Program-made: the position numbers and the translations under genes
Shown here: positions 1 to 5,257 of the stretch, one piece after another
How the letters are laid out: the number at the start of each line of letters is the position of its first letter
Numbering within the stretch: position 1 is the first letter of the stretch
NCBI GenBank assembly: GCA_022600335.1
Contig: JAHZKN010000313.1
Location: 1 to 5,295 of the forward strand
Direction: 5' to 3'
Length of the DNA stretch: 5,295 nucleotides
From: Alphaproteobacteria bacterium
GTDB taxonomy: Bacteria; Pseudomonadota; Alphaproteobacteria; Rhizobiales; Hyphomicrobiaceae
The notes under the pieces: generated by a model
What the model was told of the DNA's origin: nothing
The model's input: the letters and a program-made list of their open reading frames with translations, nothing else
The model's database searches: none

Positions 1-156
1 ATCGGGCGCGCTAAGGTCTTCGACTTGCGCAACTGCTGTAGCGGTATCGTTTTCGTCCAGGGCTGCTGAAACGGCGCGCACGCACGCAGTCGAATCAAAA
101 CTCTGCCGCTCTTCCGTGCGGCCTTCTCCTGGTTCATTGAGCGCGCTATCTGTCAT
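1..156 (-). CDS. mgtE: Probable MgtE-family magnesium transporter, N-terminal fragment (cut by window edge)
   Basis: An open frame of 52 codons starts at the ATG at 156-154 and runs leftward without a stop to the window edge. The start is chosen because the next in-frame codons upstream contain no start before a TAG. No good Shine-Dalgarno is visible. The product begins MTDSALNEPGEG and continues through VRAVSAALDENDTATA to a segment ending VEDLSAPD. In known MgtE proteins, a variable acidic N-terminus is followed by a helical domain with the pattern of a helix, a 'D/N-D-A' turn, then 'L-x-x-x-D-L-A-D-L'. The visible residues fit the first part of that pattern, and the cut falls just before the expected continuation. 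MgtE is a homodimeric inner-membrane Mg2+ channel gated by its cytosolic N and CBS domains. No membrane or CBS segment lies in this window, so the call rests on about 30 residues and is tentative. The gene is divergent from the deacetylase at 607. Confidence 0.5.
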   Translation of the reverse strand, partial: MTDSALNEPGEGRTEERQSFDSTACVRAVSAALDENDTATAVAQVEDLSAPD

Positions 157-247
157 GTCTATGCGCCGCTGGGGCCTCTGGTGTCGATCAAGTTGCTACG
201 GTCATTGCCTGATTGGCGTCAGACATGCAACCACAGGGTTTGACTAA

Positions 248-263
248 GGCGCGCCTGCGCGCC
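248..263. repeat. GC-rich perfect inverted repeat
   Basis: GGCGCGC (248-254) and GCGCGCC (257-263) are exact reverse complements separated by CT, so a stem of about 6 bp with a CCTG loop could form. It lies about 90 bases upstream of the mgtE-like start codon on that gene's strand and could sit in its 5' leader. No U-run follows on either strand, so it is not an intrinsic terminator. Function is unknown, and in GC-rich DNA it may be fortuitous. Confidence 0.35.
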
Positions 264-553
264 AGCATCGTTCACAACCGGGGATACCGCCCGATGCCCG
301 CATCAGCGCTGAGAACGGGTCGCTCTGCGTCATGCCATTCCCGCCGCTCCACATCAGAGATATGCCCATTCGTCTGCGGCAATTGCCGAGCCGACGCTGA
401 TGCTGTATTGCCACAATTAGCCGTATCTAACCGTGTTAGCGTATCGTTCCCAACACGGCCTGGAAGCATTGTGTGGCAGCACGGAGCGCAATTCGCTACA
501 GACGTGAGAGACGACGGTTCGATCCGGTCCTAGTCCAAAACTGATCGACGTAT

Positions 554-564
554 CACGTGGTCCA
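554..564 (+). promoter_or_regulatory. Candidate shared operator, copy 1 (CACGTGGTCCA)
   Basis: CACGTGGTCCA begins 53 bases before the start codon of the first deacetylase. Its exact reverse complement occurs at 1674-1684, upstream of the second deacetylase. The core CACGTG is itself palindromic, as expected of a site for a dimeric regulator. It overlaps a 5-bp hairpin, CCACT (562-566) with AGTGG (572-576). The motif is seen directly; a regulatory role is inference, and I do not know which regulator would bind. Confidence 0.3.
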
Positions 565-594
565 CTGTCAAAGTGGCAACAAAAACGAGAAACC

Positions 595-600
595 GGTGAG
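595..600 (+). promoter_or_regulatory. Ribosome binding site for the first deacetylase
   Basis: GGTGAG lies 6 bases before the ATG at 607 and matches the GGTGA part of the anti-Shine-Dalgarno complement. It supports 607 as the true start, which also places a normal signal peptide at the N-terminus. Confidence 0.7.
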
Positions 601-606
601 CGAAGC

Positions 607-1647
607 ATGAACGGCAGGCGGACCACTTTCTTACGCTCTAGCCTTGCGACAATAGCTTTTGTTGCAGCACTGAGCGCGCCTGCAGCAACACCGGCTGCCG
701 TTGCCGAGCCACTTGCACTGAAAACTGGCTGTCTCGGGCGCACAGATGTGCTGGGTCTATCGCGCATTGTCGAGATTGACACATCTGCTGGGCCGCGTTT
801 CGGTGAACAATATGATGAAAATCACTTCCTCGAAGAGGGTGAAGTCGTCCTCACCTTTGATGACGGTCCAGTGCGACGTTTCACAGAACCAATTCTTGAT
901 GTGCTTGACGCACATTGCGTAAAGGCCACTTTTTTTTCGGTTGGGCGCATGGCAGTAGCAGCACCGGACATGGTCAAGGAGATATACCGGCGCGGGCATA
1001 CAATTGGCTCCCATACGTGGTCGCACGCCAATCTGCGTCGTGTAAGCACCGCCACTGCTAAGCGCGAGATGGAATTAGGACTGAGTGCGGTTCGCACAGC
1101 CCTCGGCAAGCCTATCTCTCCATTTTTTCGCTTTCCGTACTTGTCTGACCCTAGGAGCGCACAAGCACATTTGCGTCAGCGCGGGCTTGGAATCTTTGGA
1201 ATAGATGTGGATTCTCGTGACTTTGAAACCCGTTCCGGTAAACGCATGACGCAGCGCGTCCTTGCCGGCCTAAAGAAAAAGGGCAAGGGCATTATCCTGT
1301 TTCACGACATTCAAAAATCCACGGTGCGCGGTTTGGCGGGGCTGCTAGCAGAGCTCAAGGCCCGCAAATACAAAATCGTGCACATGGTCGCAAAAGACGA
1401 TGCAACCACCAGTGCTAAATATGATGCGATTGCAGCCAAGAAACTTCGCCGGAAATCTGCCAACAAAAGAGCCAACCCACTTGCCGATCGGGCCGTGACG
1501 TGGCCGGCCTCAAGCGGAACTGGAGCCGGTGGTAATACCGGTGAGGCGTTGCCATGGCTGAAAAAAAACAAACCACGCAAAGTAAAACGCAGGCCACCCC
1601 CCCAAACAACTCAGTCAGACTATCAAAGCCGCTGGCAAATGCACTAA
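607..1647 (+). CDS. Secreted polysaccharide deacetylase (NodB homology domain, CE4 family), paralogue 1
   Basis: The 346-residue product should remove acetyl groups from an N- or O-acetylated glycan by metal-dependent hydrolysis, outside the cytoplasm. Residues 1-33 form a signal peptide: basic MNGRR, a hydrophobic core around residues 13-24, and AVA before E34 as the likely cleavage site. The NodB core spans about 79-262. Its motifs are TFDDGP (83-88; D85 the predicted base, D86 a metal ligand), HTWSH (136-140; two metal-binding His), RFPY (175-178), DVDSRDF (200-206, where many family members have a Trp) and LFHD (231-234; H233 the predicted catalytic acid). The only two cysteines, C42 and C104, have equivalents in the second paralogue and may form a disulfide. 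Residues 264-346 form a low-complexity basic tail containing KKNKPRKVKRRPPPQ, not part of a standard NodB domain. The start is supported by GGTGAG 6 bases upstream; the stop is TAA. It is tandem with the paralogue at 1818, 170 bases away. Family assignment is secure; the substrate (peptidoglycan, exopolysaccharide or chitooligosaccharide) cannot be read from the sequence. Confidence 0.92.
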   Translation: MNGRRTTFLRSSLATIAFVAALSAPAATPAAVAEPLALKTGCLGRTDVLGLSRIVEIDTSAGPRFGEQYDENHFLEEGEVVLTFDDGPVRRFTEPILDVLDAHCVKATFFSVGRMAVAAPDMVKEIYRRGHTIGSHTWSHANLRRVSTATAKREMELGLSAVRTALGKPISPFFRFPYLSDPRSAQAHLRQRGLGIFGIDVDSRDFETRSGKRMTQRVLAGLKKKGKGIILFHDIQKSTVRGLAGLLAELKARKYKIVHMVAKDDATTSAKYDAIAAKKLRRKSANKRANPLADRAVTWPASSGTGAGGNTGEALPWLKKNKPRKVKRRPPPQTTQSDYQSRWQMH

Positions 1648-1673
1648 TTGGGCGTTGACATCCGTCTTGGGCA

Positions 1674-1684
1674 TGGACCACGTG
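1674..1684 (-). promoter_or_regulatory. Candidate shared operator, copy 2 (inverted)
   Basis: TGGACCACGTG is the exact reverse complement of 554-564 and contains the same CACGTG palindrome (1679-1684). It lies 18 bases downstream of a perfect TTGACA (1655-1660), so it sits where a -10 element would be expected. A bound repressor there would block RNA polymerase if that TTGACA is used. The role is inference. Confidence 0.3.
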
Positions 1685-1702
1685 TCGGCAGATGTTGCCG
1701 AC
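1684..1702 (+). repeat. Perfect 7-bp hairpin between the deacetylase genes
   Basis: GTCGGCA (1684-1690), loop GATGT, and TGCCGAC (1696-1702) form a fully paired stem. The bases after it (TTGCACAGG) are not U-rich, so it is not a classical intrinsic terminator. It could stabilise the 3' end of the first mRNA or attenuate read-through. It abuts the CACGTG element. Confidence 0.45.
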
Positions 1703-1817
1703 TTGCACAGGCTGCCCCGGAAGTGGCTAACATTGTCACAAAAATCCCTTGGCGTAGTTGTCGATTGCGACCAAATCTCCCAAGGTCAGCCCCATCGTCG
1801 ACGACCGGGACACACGC

Positions 1818-3032
1818 ATGCTCGCAACAGAACAAACTCATCACACAATTGCCTACAGCGCTTCGAGGTGGTTTAGGTTGTGGGTCCCACCAGGTCGCAA
1901 CAACGGTGCCATTTGGCCCGTATCACTGCTGACGTCAATGACGCTGGTCATAGGCCTGTTTGCTGCAGCTGCTGAAGCTAGGTCGCCGCCGGCCAAGAGA
2001 GACTGCAGCAAGCCAGGCGCAGGGCTTGGCGTGTCGCGCATCATTGAAGTTGATGCCAGCAACGGGCCGCTCTATGGCAGCATTTCAACGCGCACCAAAG
2101 AATTGGAATTTCTTGGACCAAAAGAAGTCGTGTTGACCTTCGATGACGGCCCGATGTCATGGATTACCAAATCGATTCTCGACACCCTGGACGCGTTTTG
2201 TACGAAGGCAACATTTTTTTCCGTCGGCCGCATGGCGCTTGCCTATCCAGATTCTGTCAAAGATATTCTCAAACGTGGACACACGCTTGGTGGCCACACA
2301 TGGTCACATCCACTCAACATGCGCCGCTACAGTCTTGCAAAAGCGGCAGATCAAATTGAGCGAGGGTTTTCCGCCATAGCCCTGGCAGCCGGGCAACCGA
2401 TCGCGCCGTTCTTCCGTTTTCCAGGGTTGAGTGATTCCGATCCCATGCTCAAGCATTTGCAGGATCGTGGCATCGCAACGTTCACCGTCGATGTTGTCTC
2501 AAACGACAGTTACATCCGCAGCCCTGCCCACCTTGCCAACTACACAATGGGCAAGCTCTCGCGTCGCGGACGGGGCATCATGCTGTTTCATGACATCAAA
2601 CCAGTAACTGCAAAGGCGCTACCTAACATTTTGCGGCGATTGAAAACCGGCGGATACAAAGTTGTACATCTGCGCTCTGCCGCGCCCCTCAAACCAATTG
2701 CAAAATACAATGCAGACCTAACAAAGATCCTGACAAAGAGGCTCGCAAAAAAGAAAGGCGGTAAGAACAACTTAGTCCCATTCTATGGTGCTGTCGCACC
2801 GGAAAAACCGGACGCGGTCATAAACGGCACACCGCTTGAGGTGACAAAACTCATTCCACCAGCACGCGAACGCAAGGCCACCTCAAAACGCTTGCACAAA
2901 GGAACGTCCCGAACGGCAACTCGCGCACAAGATAAAAAAATCACCAAAAAGCGCTACAAATATCGCAGGATCCGCAAACCGCGGCGGCGTCGCTATCGCC
3001 CACCGCCACCATCCCCATCGTTCTGGTTCTAA
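1818..3032 (+). CDS. Secreted polysaccharide deacetylase (NodB homology domain, CE4 family), paralogue 2
   Basis: The 404-residue product (from the ATG at 1818) is a paralogue of the preceding gene: 45 of 62 residues match from EVVLTFDDGP through HTWSH. Core motifs are TFDDGP (107-112; D109 predicted base, D110 metal ligand), HTWSH (160-164), RFPG (200-203), DVVSND (225-230, no Trp) and LFHD (256-259; H258 predicted acid). A signal sequence precedes the core: a basic stretch containing RWFRLWVPPGR, a hydrophobic segment around residues 33-50, and likely cleavage after AEA at residue 54. The n-region is unusually long, so the start is uncertain. The frame is also open to a TTG at 1758, but no good Shine-Dalgarno favours that codon; 1818 has only a weak CGGGA upstream. 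The sole cysteines, C63 and C128, match C42 and C104 of paralogue 1. The last 32 residues carry 15 Lys/Arg and no acidic residue, include RRIRKPRRRRYRPPPP and end SFWF. Such a tail could bind anionic envelope polymers (inference). The substrate is unknown. Confidence 0.9.
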   Translation: MLATEQTHHTIAYSASRWFRLWVPPGRNNGAIWPVSLLTSMTLVIGLFAAAAEARSPPAKRDCSKPGAGLGVSRIIEVDASNGPLYGSISTRTKELEFLGPKEVVLTFDDGPMSWITKSILDTLDAFCTKATFFSVGRMALAYPDSVKDILKRGHTLGGHTWSHPLNMRRYSLAKAADQIERGFSAIALAAGQPIAPFFRFPGLSDSDPMLKHLQDRGIATFTVDVVSNDSYIRSPAHLANYTMGKLSRRGRGIMLFHDIKPVTAKALPNILRRLKTGGYKVVHLRSAAPLKPIAKYNADLTKILTKRLAKKKGGKNNLVPFYGAVAPEKPDAVINGTPLEVTKLIPPARERKATSKRLHKGTSRTATRAQDKKITKKRYKYRRIRKPRRRRYRPPPPSPSFWF

Positions 3033-3102
3033 GGCCGACACTCATTTGGCGTTAGCGATGGTTCATCATCATACGGGGATCGCAAACCCAATTTTCACTG
3101 CA

Positions 3103-4302
3103 TTAGAGTTCCGTCTGCTCGCCGCCTGGTACGTGTTCGCCAGAAAACTGCATATGATGCAGCTCCGCATAGAGGCCACCCTTTGCAAGAAGGTCTTCAT
3201 GCGTCCCGTACTCGGCCACCTGCCCCTCGGAAATGACATAGATGCGATCTGCATGTTGCGCAGTTGACAATCGATGGGCGATCAAAATTGTTGTACGCCC
3301 TTCAGAAAGCTTGCGAATGGAGCTTTGCAACTTCTGTTCCGATTGGCTGTCGAGCGCTGAGGTCGGTTCATCGAGCAAGACAATCGGTGCGTCTTTAAAA
3401 AACGCCCGCGCCACGGCTAGCCGCTGCTTTTGCCCACCTGAAAAATTTGCAGCAAGTTCATTGATTTCACTGTCATAGCCGTTTGGCGTGCGCACGATAA
3501 ATTCATGTGCATTGGCAGCCTTTGCAGCTGCGACCACGGCATCATGGTTTTTTGCGAGGTCGCCACCGCGGATATTCTCCTCAATTGTCCCTTCAAACAA
3601 AAAGGCTTCTTGATCCAAAAATGCCACCTGCGCCCGCAAAGACTTAAGCGACACCTCGTCAAGCGCCATCCCATCAATATCGATGTTTCCAGACGTCGGT
3701 CGGTAGAGGCCCTGGATCAACCCAAAGATTGTCGTCTTGCCACCGCCGCTTGGCCCAACGAGCGCTGTTGTTTTGTGACCTTGAAACTCAAGATCAATTC
3801 CTTTGAGAACTTCCGGGCCTTTCTGATACTGGAAGGACACGTTAGAAAATCGTATTTGCCCATGCGTGACTTTGAGAGGTGGGCGAACAGCGCCTTCATG
3901 CTTATCGACCGGTTCATCCAATAGATCGTACATCATGGTCACCGGCACTGCGGCCGTGGCCAGATCGACATGCAAACGGCTCAGACGACGTAAGGGCTCA
4001 CCAGCGAGCAACAGCGCCGTGATAAACGAAAAGAAGCGGCCAATGATTTGTGGATCAGAGCCCGCGCGCAGCACGCCATAGAGAATAACGCCAGCAATTG
4101 CGAGCCCTGCCAGAACTTCGCTCAGCGGCGCCACCGCAGCACGCACGCGCACGAGTTTCACAGCCGCCTGCTCTGTGACAGAGATGGCGTCACGCATTTT
4201 TTCACGCATCAGCGTTTCAAGCTGAAAGGATTTGATCATCTTTGCACCCTGCGCTGTTTCCCGCGTCAAAGACACGACAGTGCCGAGGATGTTCGTTGTC
4301 AC
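3103..4302 (-). CDS. ABC transporter C-terminal fragment: last two membrane segments plus full ATPase domain
   Basis: This is the part downstream of the TAG, 399 codons if translated from the GTG at 4302. Motifs in this fragment's numbering: A-loop Tyr Y159, Walker A GPSGGGKT (183-190), Q-loop Gln Q231, signature FSGGQ (287-291, Phe in place of the usual Leu), Walker B IVLLDE (307-312, catalytic E312), D-loop SALD (315-318) and switch His H343. All catalytic residues are therefore present. Membrane segments lie at about 55-78 and 88-104. The GTG has no Shine-Dalgarno; the ATG at 4239 has AGGGTG 6 bases upstream but is not a natural domain start. On its own this piece lacks four of six membrane helices and should not transport. 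It would matter only through read-through or if the TAG is an error. Confidence 0.6.
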   Translation of the reverse strand: MTTNILGTVVSLTRETAQGAKMIKSFQLETLMREKMRDAISVTEQAAVKLVRVRAAVAPLSEVLAGLAIAGVILYGVLRAGSDPQIIGRFFSFITALLLAGEPLRRLSRLHVDLATAAVPVTMMYDLLDEPVDKHEGAVRPPLKVTHGQIRFSNVSFQYQKGPEVLKGIDLEFQGHKTTALVGPSGGGKTTIFGLIQGLYRPTSGNIDIDGMALDEVSLKSLRAQVAFLDQEAFLFEGTIEENIRGGDLAKNHDAVVAAAKAANAHEFIVRTPNGYDSEINELAANFSGGQKQRLAVARAFFKDAPIVLLDEPTSALDSQSEQKLQSSIRKLSEGRTTILIAHRLSTAQHADRIYVISEGQVAEYGTHEDLLAKGGLYAELHHMQFSGEHVPGGEQTEL

Positions 4303-4323
4303 TTCAGACGCTTTCTTGGCGCG

Positions 4324-4326
4324 CTA
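4324..4326 (-). other. In-frame amber codon splitting the ABC transporter
   Basis: The plus strand reads CTA at 4324-4326, which is TAG on the coding strand, between ATT (Ile) and CGC (Arg). The reading frame is continuous on both sides. The other three complete reading frames in the window (two deacetylases and the transporter's own end) all terminate in TAA. Confidence 0.9.
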
Positions 4327-4908
4327 AATCAATTGCCGGAGTGCGAAGGCGGCGAGTGGTGCCGTCACAAGCACAAGAATGAACATGATTGGATCTTGAA
4401 ATATCATCACGGCGCACAGACCAATGACGGTCAACAAATCTCGTCCAAGACTGACCGCAACATGCTGGATCAAAAGGCGTGCGTTGGTCGCACCAGCATT
4501 AAAGCGCGCCACCAAGTCACCGGATGACCAACGGCGGTAGAACTCTAAATCCATCGACAGGAAATGATCATAGATGCGCTGTTGCAAATCGGCTGTGATG
4601 CGCATGCCGACTTTTGCCAACGTCACTTCCTGCAAATACGCAAACACACCTTTAGTGATAAAGACGGCCGATATCAGAGCTGGGAAAAACATGATGCTGC
4701 CTGGATCACGGTCGACAAAAATAGAATTTGTCAGATCCTTCATCAGCCAAGCGCTGAGCGTCGTGCACGCGGCAACAACAACCATGAATGCTGTTGCGAG
4801 GGCATACTTGTGCCAATGCGTGCGGCCGTACTCGTTAAGAATGCGCTTGATCGGCGGCAGCACGCGTGTGTTGGGTGGGGGCTTAGGCATATGATGAGAC
4901 AGTTTCAT
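4324..4908 (-). CDS. ABC transporter N-terminal fragment: first four membrane segments
   Basis: This is 194 codons from the ATG at 4908 to the TAG at 4326-4324. The product begins MKLSHHMPKPPP, has an amphipathic lead (PIKRILNEYGRTHWHKY) and then four hydrophobic segments with exporter features: MKDLTNSIFVDRD after the first, and FYRRWSSGDLVARFN in the first intracellular loop, a typical half-transporter pattern before the third helix. It has no ATPase domain and would not be functional alone. GCAGGG directly abuts the ATG, too close for a normal ribosome binding site. The next ATG, at 4890, also lacks one, so the exact start is uncertain by 6 codons. Confidence 0.6.
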   Translation of the reverse strand: MKLSHHMPKPPPNTRVLPPIKRILNEYGRTHWHKYALATAFMVVVAACTTLSAWLMKDLTNSIFVDRDPGSIMFFPALISAVFITKGVFAYLQEVTLAKVGMRITADLQQRIYDHFLSMDLEFYRRWSSGDLVARFNAGATNARLLIQHVAVSLGRDLLTVIGLCAVMIFQDPIMFILVLVTAPLAAFALRQLI

Positions 4909-4914
4909 CCCTGC

Positions 4915-5001
4915 TGGTGCGGACGAGAGGACTTGAACCTCCACGGGATTTCTCCCACCACCACCTCAAGGTGGCGCGTCTACCAATTCCGCCACGACCG
5001 C
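4915..5001 (-). tRNA. tRNA-Leu (anticodon GAG)
   Basis: The minus strand gives a complete class II tRNA. The acceptor 5' strand is GCGGTCG (5001-4995), followed by a D-arm TGGCGGAATTGGTAGACGC. The anticodon stem CCACC/GGTGG closes the loop TTGAGGT with anticodon GAG, which reads Leu codons CUC and CUU. The long variable arm has stem GGGA/TCCC and a GAAA loop. The T stem GGAGG/CCTCT encloses TTCAAGT. The acceptor 3' strand is CGTCCGC, with discriminator A and an encoded CCA (4917-4915). The acceptor pair 5-68 is U-U instead of Watson-Crick; the other six pairs are good. The tRNA ends 6 bases before the ABC transporter ATG, so the two are likely on one transcript. Frames that cross this region are tRNA shadows. 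Confidence 0.95.
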
Positions 5002-5021
5002 ATTCCAACGTGCAGGCCCCG

Positions 5022-5027
5022 CTTATA
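5022..5027 (-). promoter_or_regulatory. Candidate -10 element of the tRNA-Leu promoter
   Basis: On the minus strand TATAAG is followed by CGGGGCC, a GC-rich discriminator of the kind known at stringently controlled stable-RNA promoters. Initiation about 7 bases downstream would leave a leader of about 14 bases before the tRNA 5' end. The -35 region 16-17 bases upstream (GCTGTG or GGCTGT) is poor, so the call rests on the -10, the discriminator and the position. Confidence 0.45.
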
Positions 5028-5241
5028 CCTGGTCTCGAGGCTCCACAGCCCCAACAAACAAAGACGGGGAGGCTCCGACTAACAGAGGCAACTCGTGTTG
5101 GCAAGGCCAGGGCAATCGCCCCTCCCCTCGGGTGTATGACCTGCCCGGATTCGCGTACTTTAGCGATGGCTATGCTGCGAGAAAACCCCTGTGCTGGCCA
5201 AAGCTTGGGCTGTGCTGTTGGCCTGGCGTACACACAGTAGA

Positions 5242-5257
5242 TGAGCGCTAACGCTCA
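5242..5257. repeat. Perfect 6-bp hairpin TGAGCG-CTAA-CGCTCA
   Basis: The two arms are exact reverse complements around a 4-base loop. Neither strand has a U-run after it, so a terminator is not supported. It lies about 36 bases before the terminal ATG and might be an operator or leader structure for a rightward gene; that is speculation. Confidence 0.35.

Larger units (their letters stand above)
157..606. other. Divergent intergenic region, no supported gene
   Basis: This is 450 bases between the leftward mgtE-like start and the rightward deacetylase start, so it must hold promoters for both. The open frames here need weak starts and encode Cys/Arg/Ser-rich peptides with no recognisable motif, so I read it as non-coding. 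Structures seen are a GC-rich inverted repeat at 248-263, a small inverted repeat CTAAC-CGT-GTTAG at 427-439, and, near the deacetylase, a CACGTG-containing element overlapping a short hairpin (554-576). I found no pair of -35 and -10 elements convincing enough to call a promoter. Confidence 0.6.
1648..1817. other. Spacer between the two deacetylases, with candidate regulatory elements
   Basis: The 170 bases between the stop of the first deacetylase and the preferred start of the second show no gene. They contain a perfect TTGACA at 1655-1660 without a matching -10 at 16-18 bases, an 11-base copy of the motif found upstream of the first gene (1674-1684), and a perfect hairpin (1684-1702). The length and structures suggest that the second gene may have its own promoter or that read-through is modulated here. 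Confidence 0.45.
3103..4908 (-). pseudogene. MsbA-like ABC transporter (permease-ATPase half-transporter) interrupted by one in-frame TAG
   Basis: Read through the TAG at 4326-4324, this is a 601-codon gene, a normal length for type IV (MsbA-like) half-transporters. These form homodimers in the inner membrane and export lipids, lipid A precursors or drugs. Both sides are in the same frame: ALRQLI, stop, RAKKASEV. There is no frameshift or deletion, and every ATPase motif is intact, so the lesion is either recent or a sequence error. Six membrane segments are predicted at about 35-56, 72-92, 149-170, 173-191, 257-280 and 290-306, followed by the ATPase domain from about 353. The stop falls just after the fourth segment, in the cytoplasmic extension. 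AAG or CAG would become TAG by one substitution, and a basic residue is plausible there. The start is set at the ATG at 4908 because any earlier start lies inside the tRNA gene. The terminal stop is TAA. The gene converges on the deacetylases and is probably co-transcribed with the tRNA. The substrate cannot be assigned. Confidence 0.75.

Noticed and set aside
213..533. 106-codon plus-strand frame upstream of the first deacetylase
   Set aside because: It needs a TTG start, has no Shine-Dalgarno, encodes a Cys/Arg/Ser-rich peptide with no motif, and fills a region that should hold divergent promoters.
1655..1684. TTGACA-based sigma-70 promoter for deacetylase 2
   Set aside because: The -35 hexamer is perfect but no TATAAT-like element lies 16-18 bases downstream, so it is kept only as context for the CACGTG motif.
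3055..3083. GCGAT...ATCGC inverted repeat followed by AATTTT in the convergent spacer, as a terminator
   Set aside because: Only 5 bp with a 19-base loop and a weak, distant T-run. It is too weak to call, although a terminator is expected between convergent genes.
4302..4326. Two separate genes: a small permease and an independent ABC ATPase starting at 4302
   Set aside because: The frame is continuous across the TAG, the GTG lacks a ribosome binding site, and the split falls within the membrane domain, not at a domain boundary.
3242..4527. Plus-strand frames opposite the ABC transporter (for example 3505-3924 and 4048-4527)
   Set aside because: The opposite strand encodes a well-conserved ABC transporter; these frames have no family features.
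4909..4944. Upstream start at 4944 for the ABC transporter
   Set aside because: It would place the first 10 codons inside the mature tRNA. The ATG at 4908 gives a sensible N-terminus.
4883..5240. Frames on both strands crossing 4915-5001
   Set aside because: They translate tRNA-Leu(GAG); peptides such as GRGGIGRRATL and VQVLSSAP are typical tRNA shadows.
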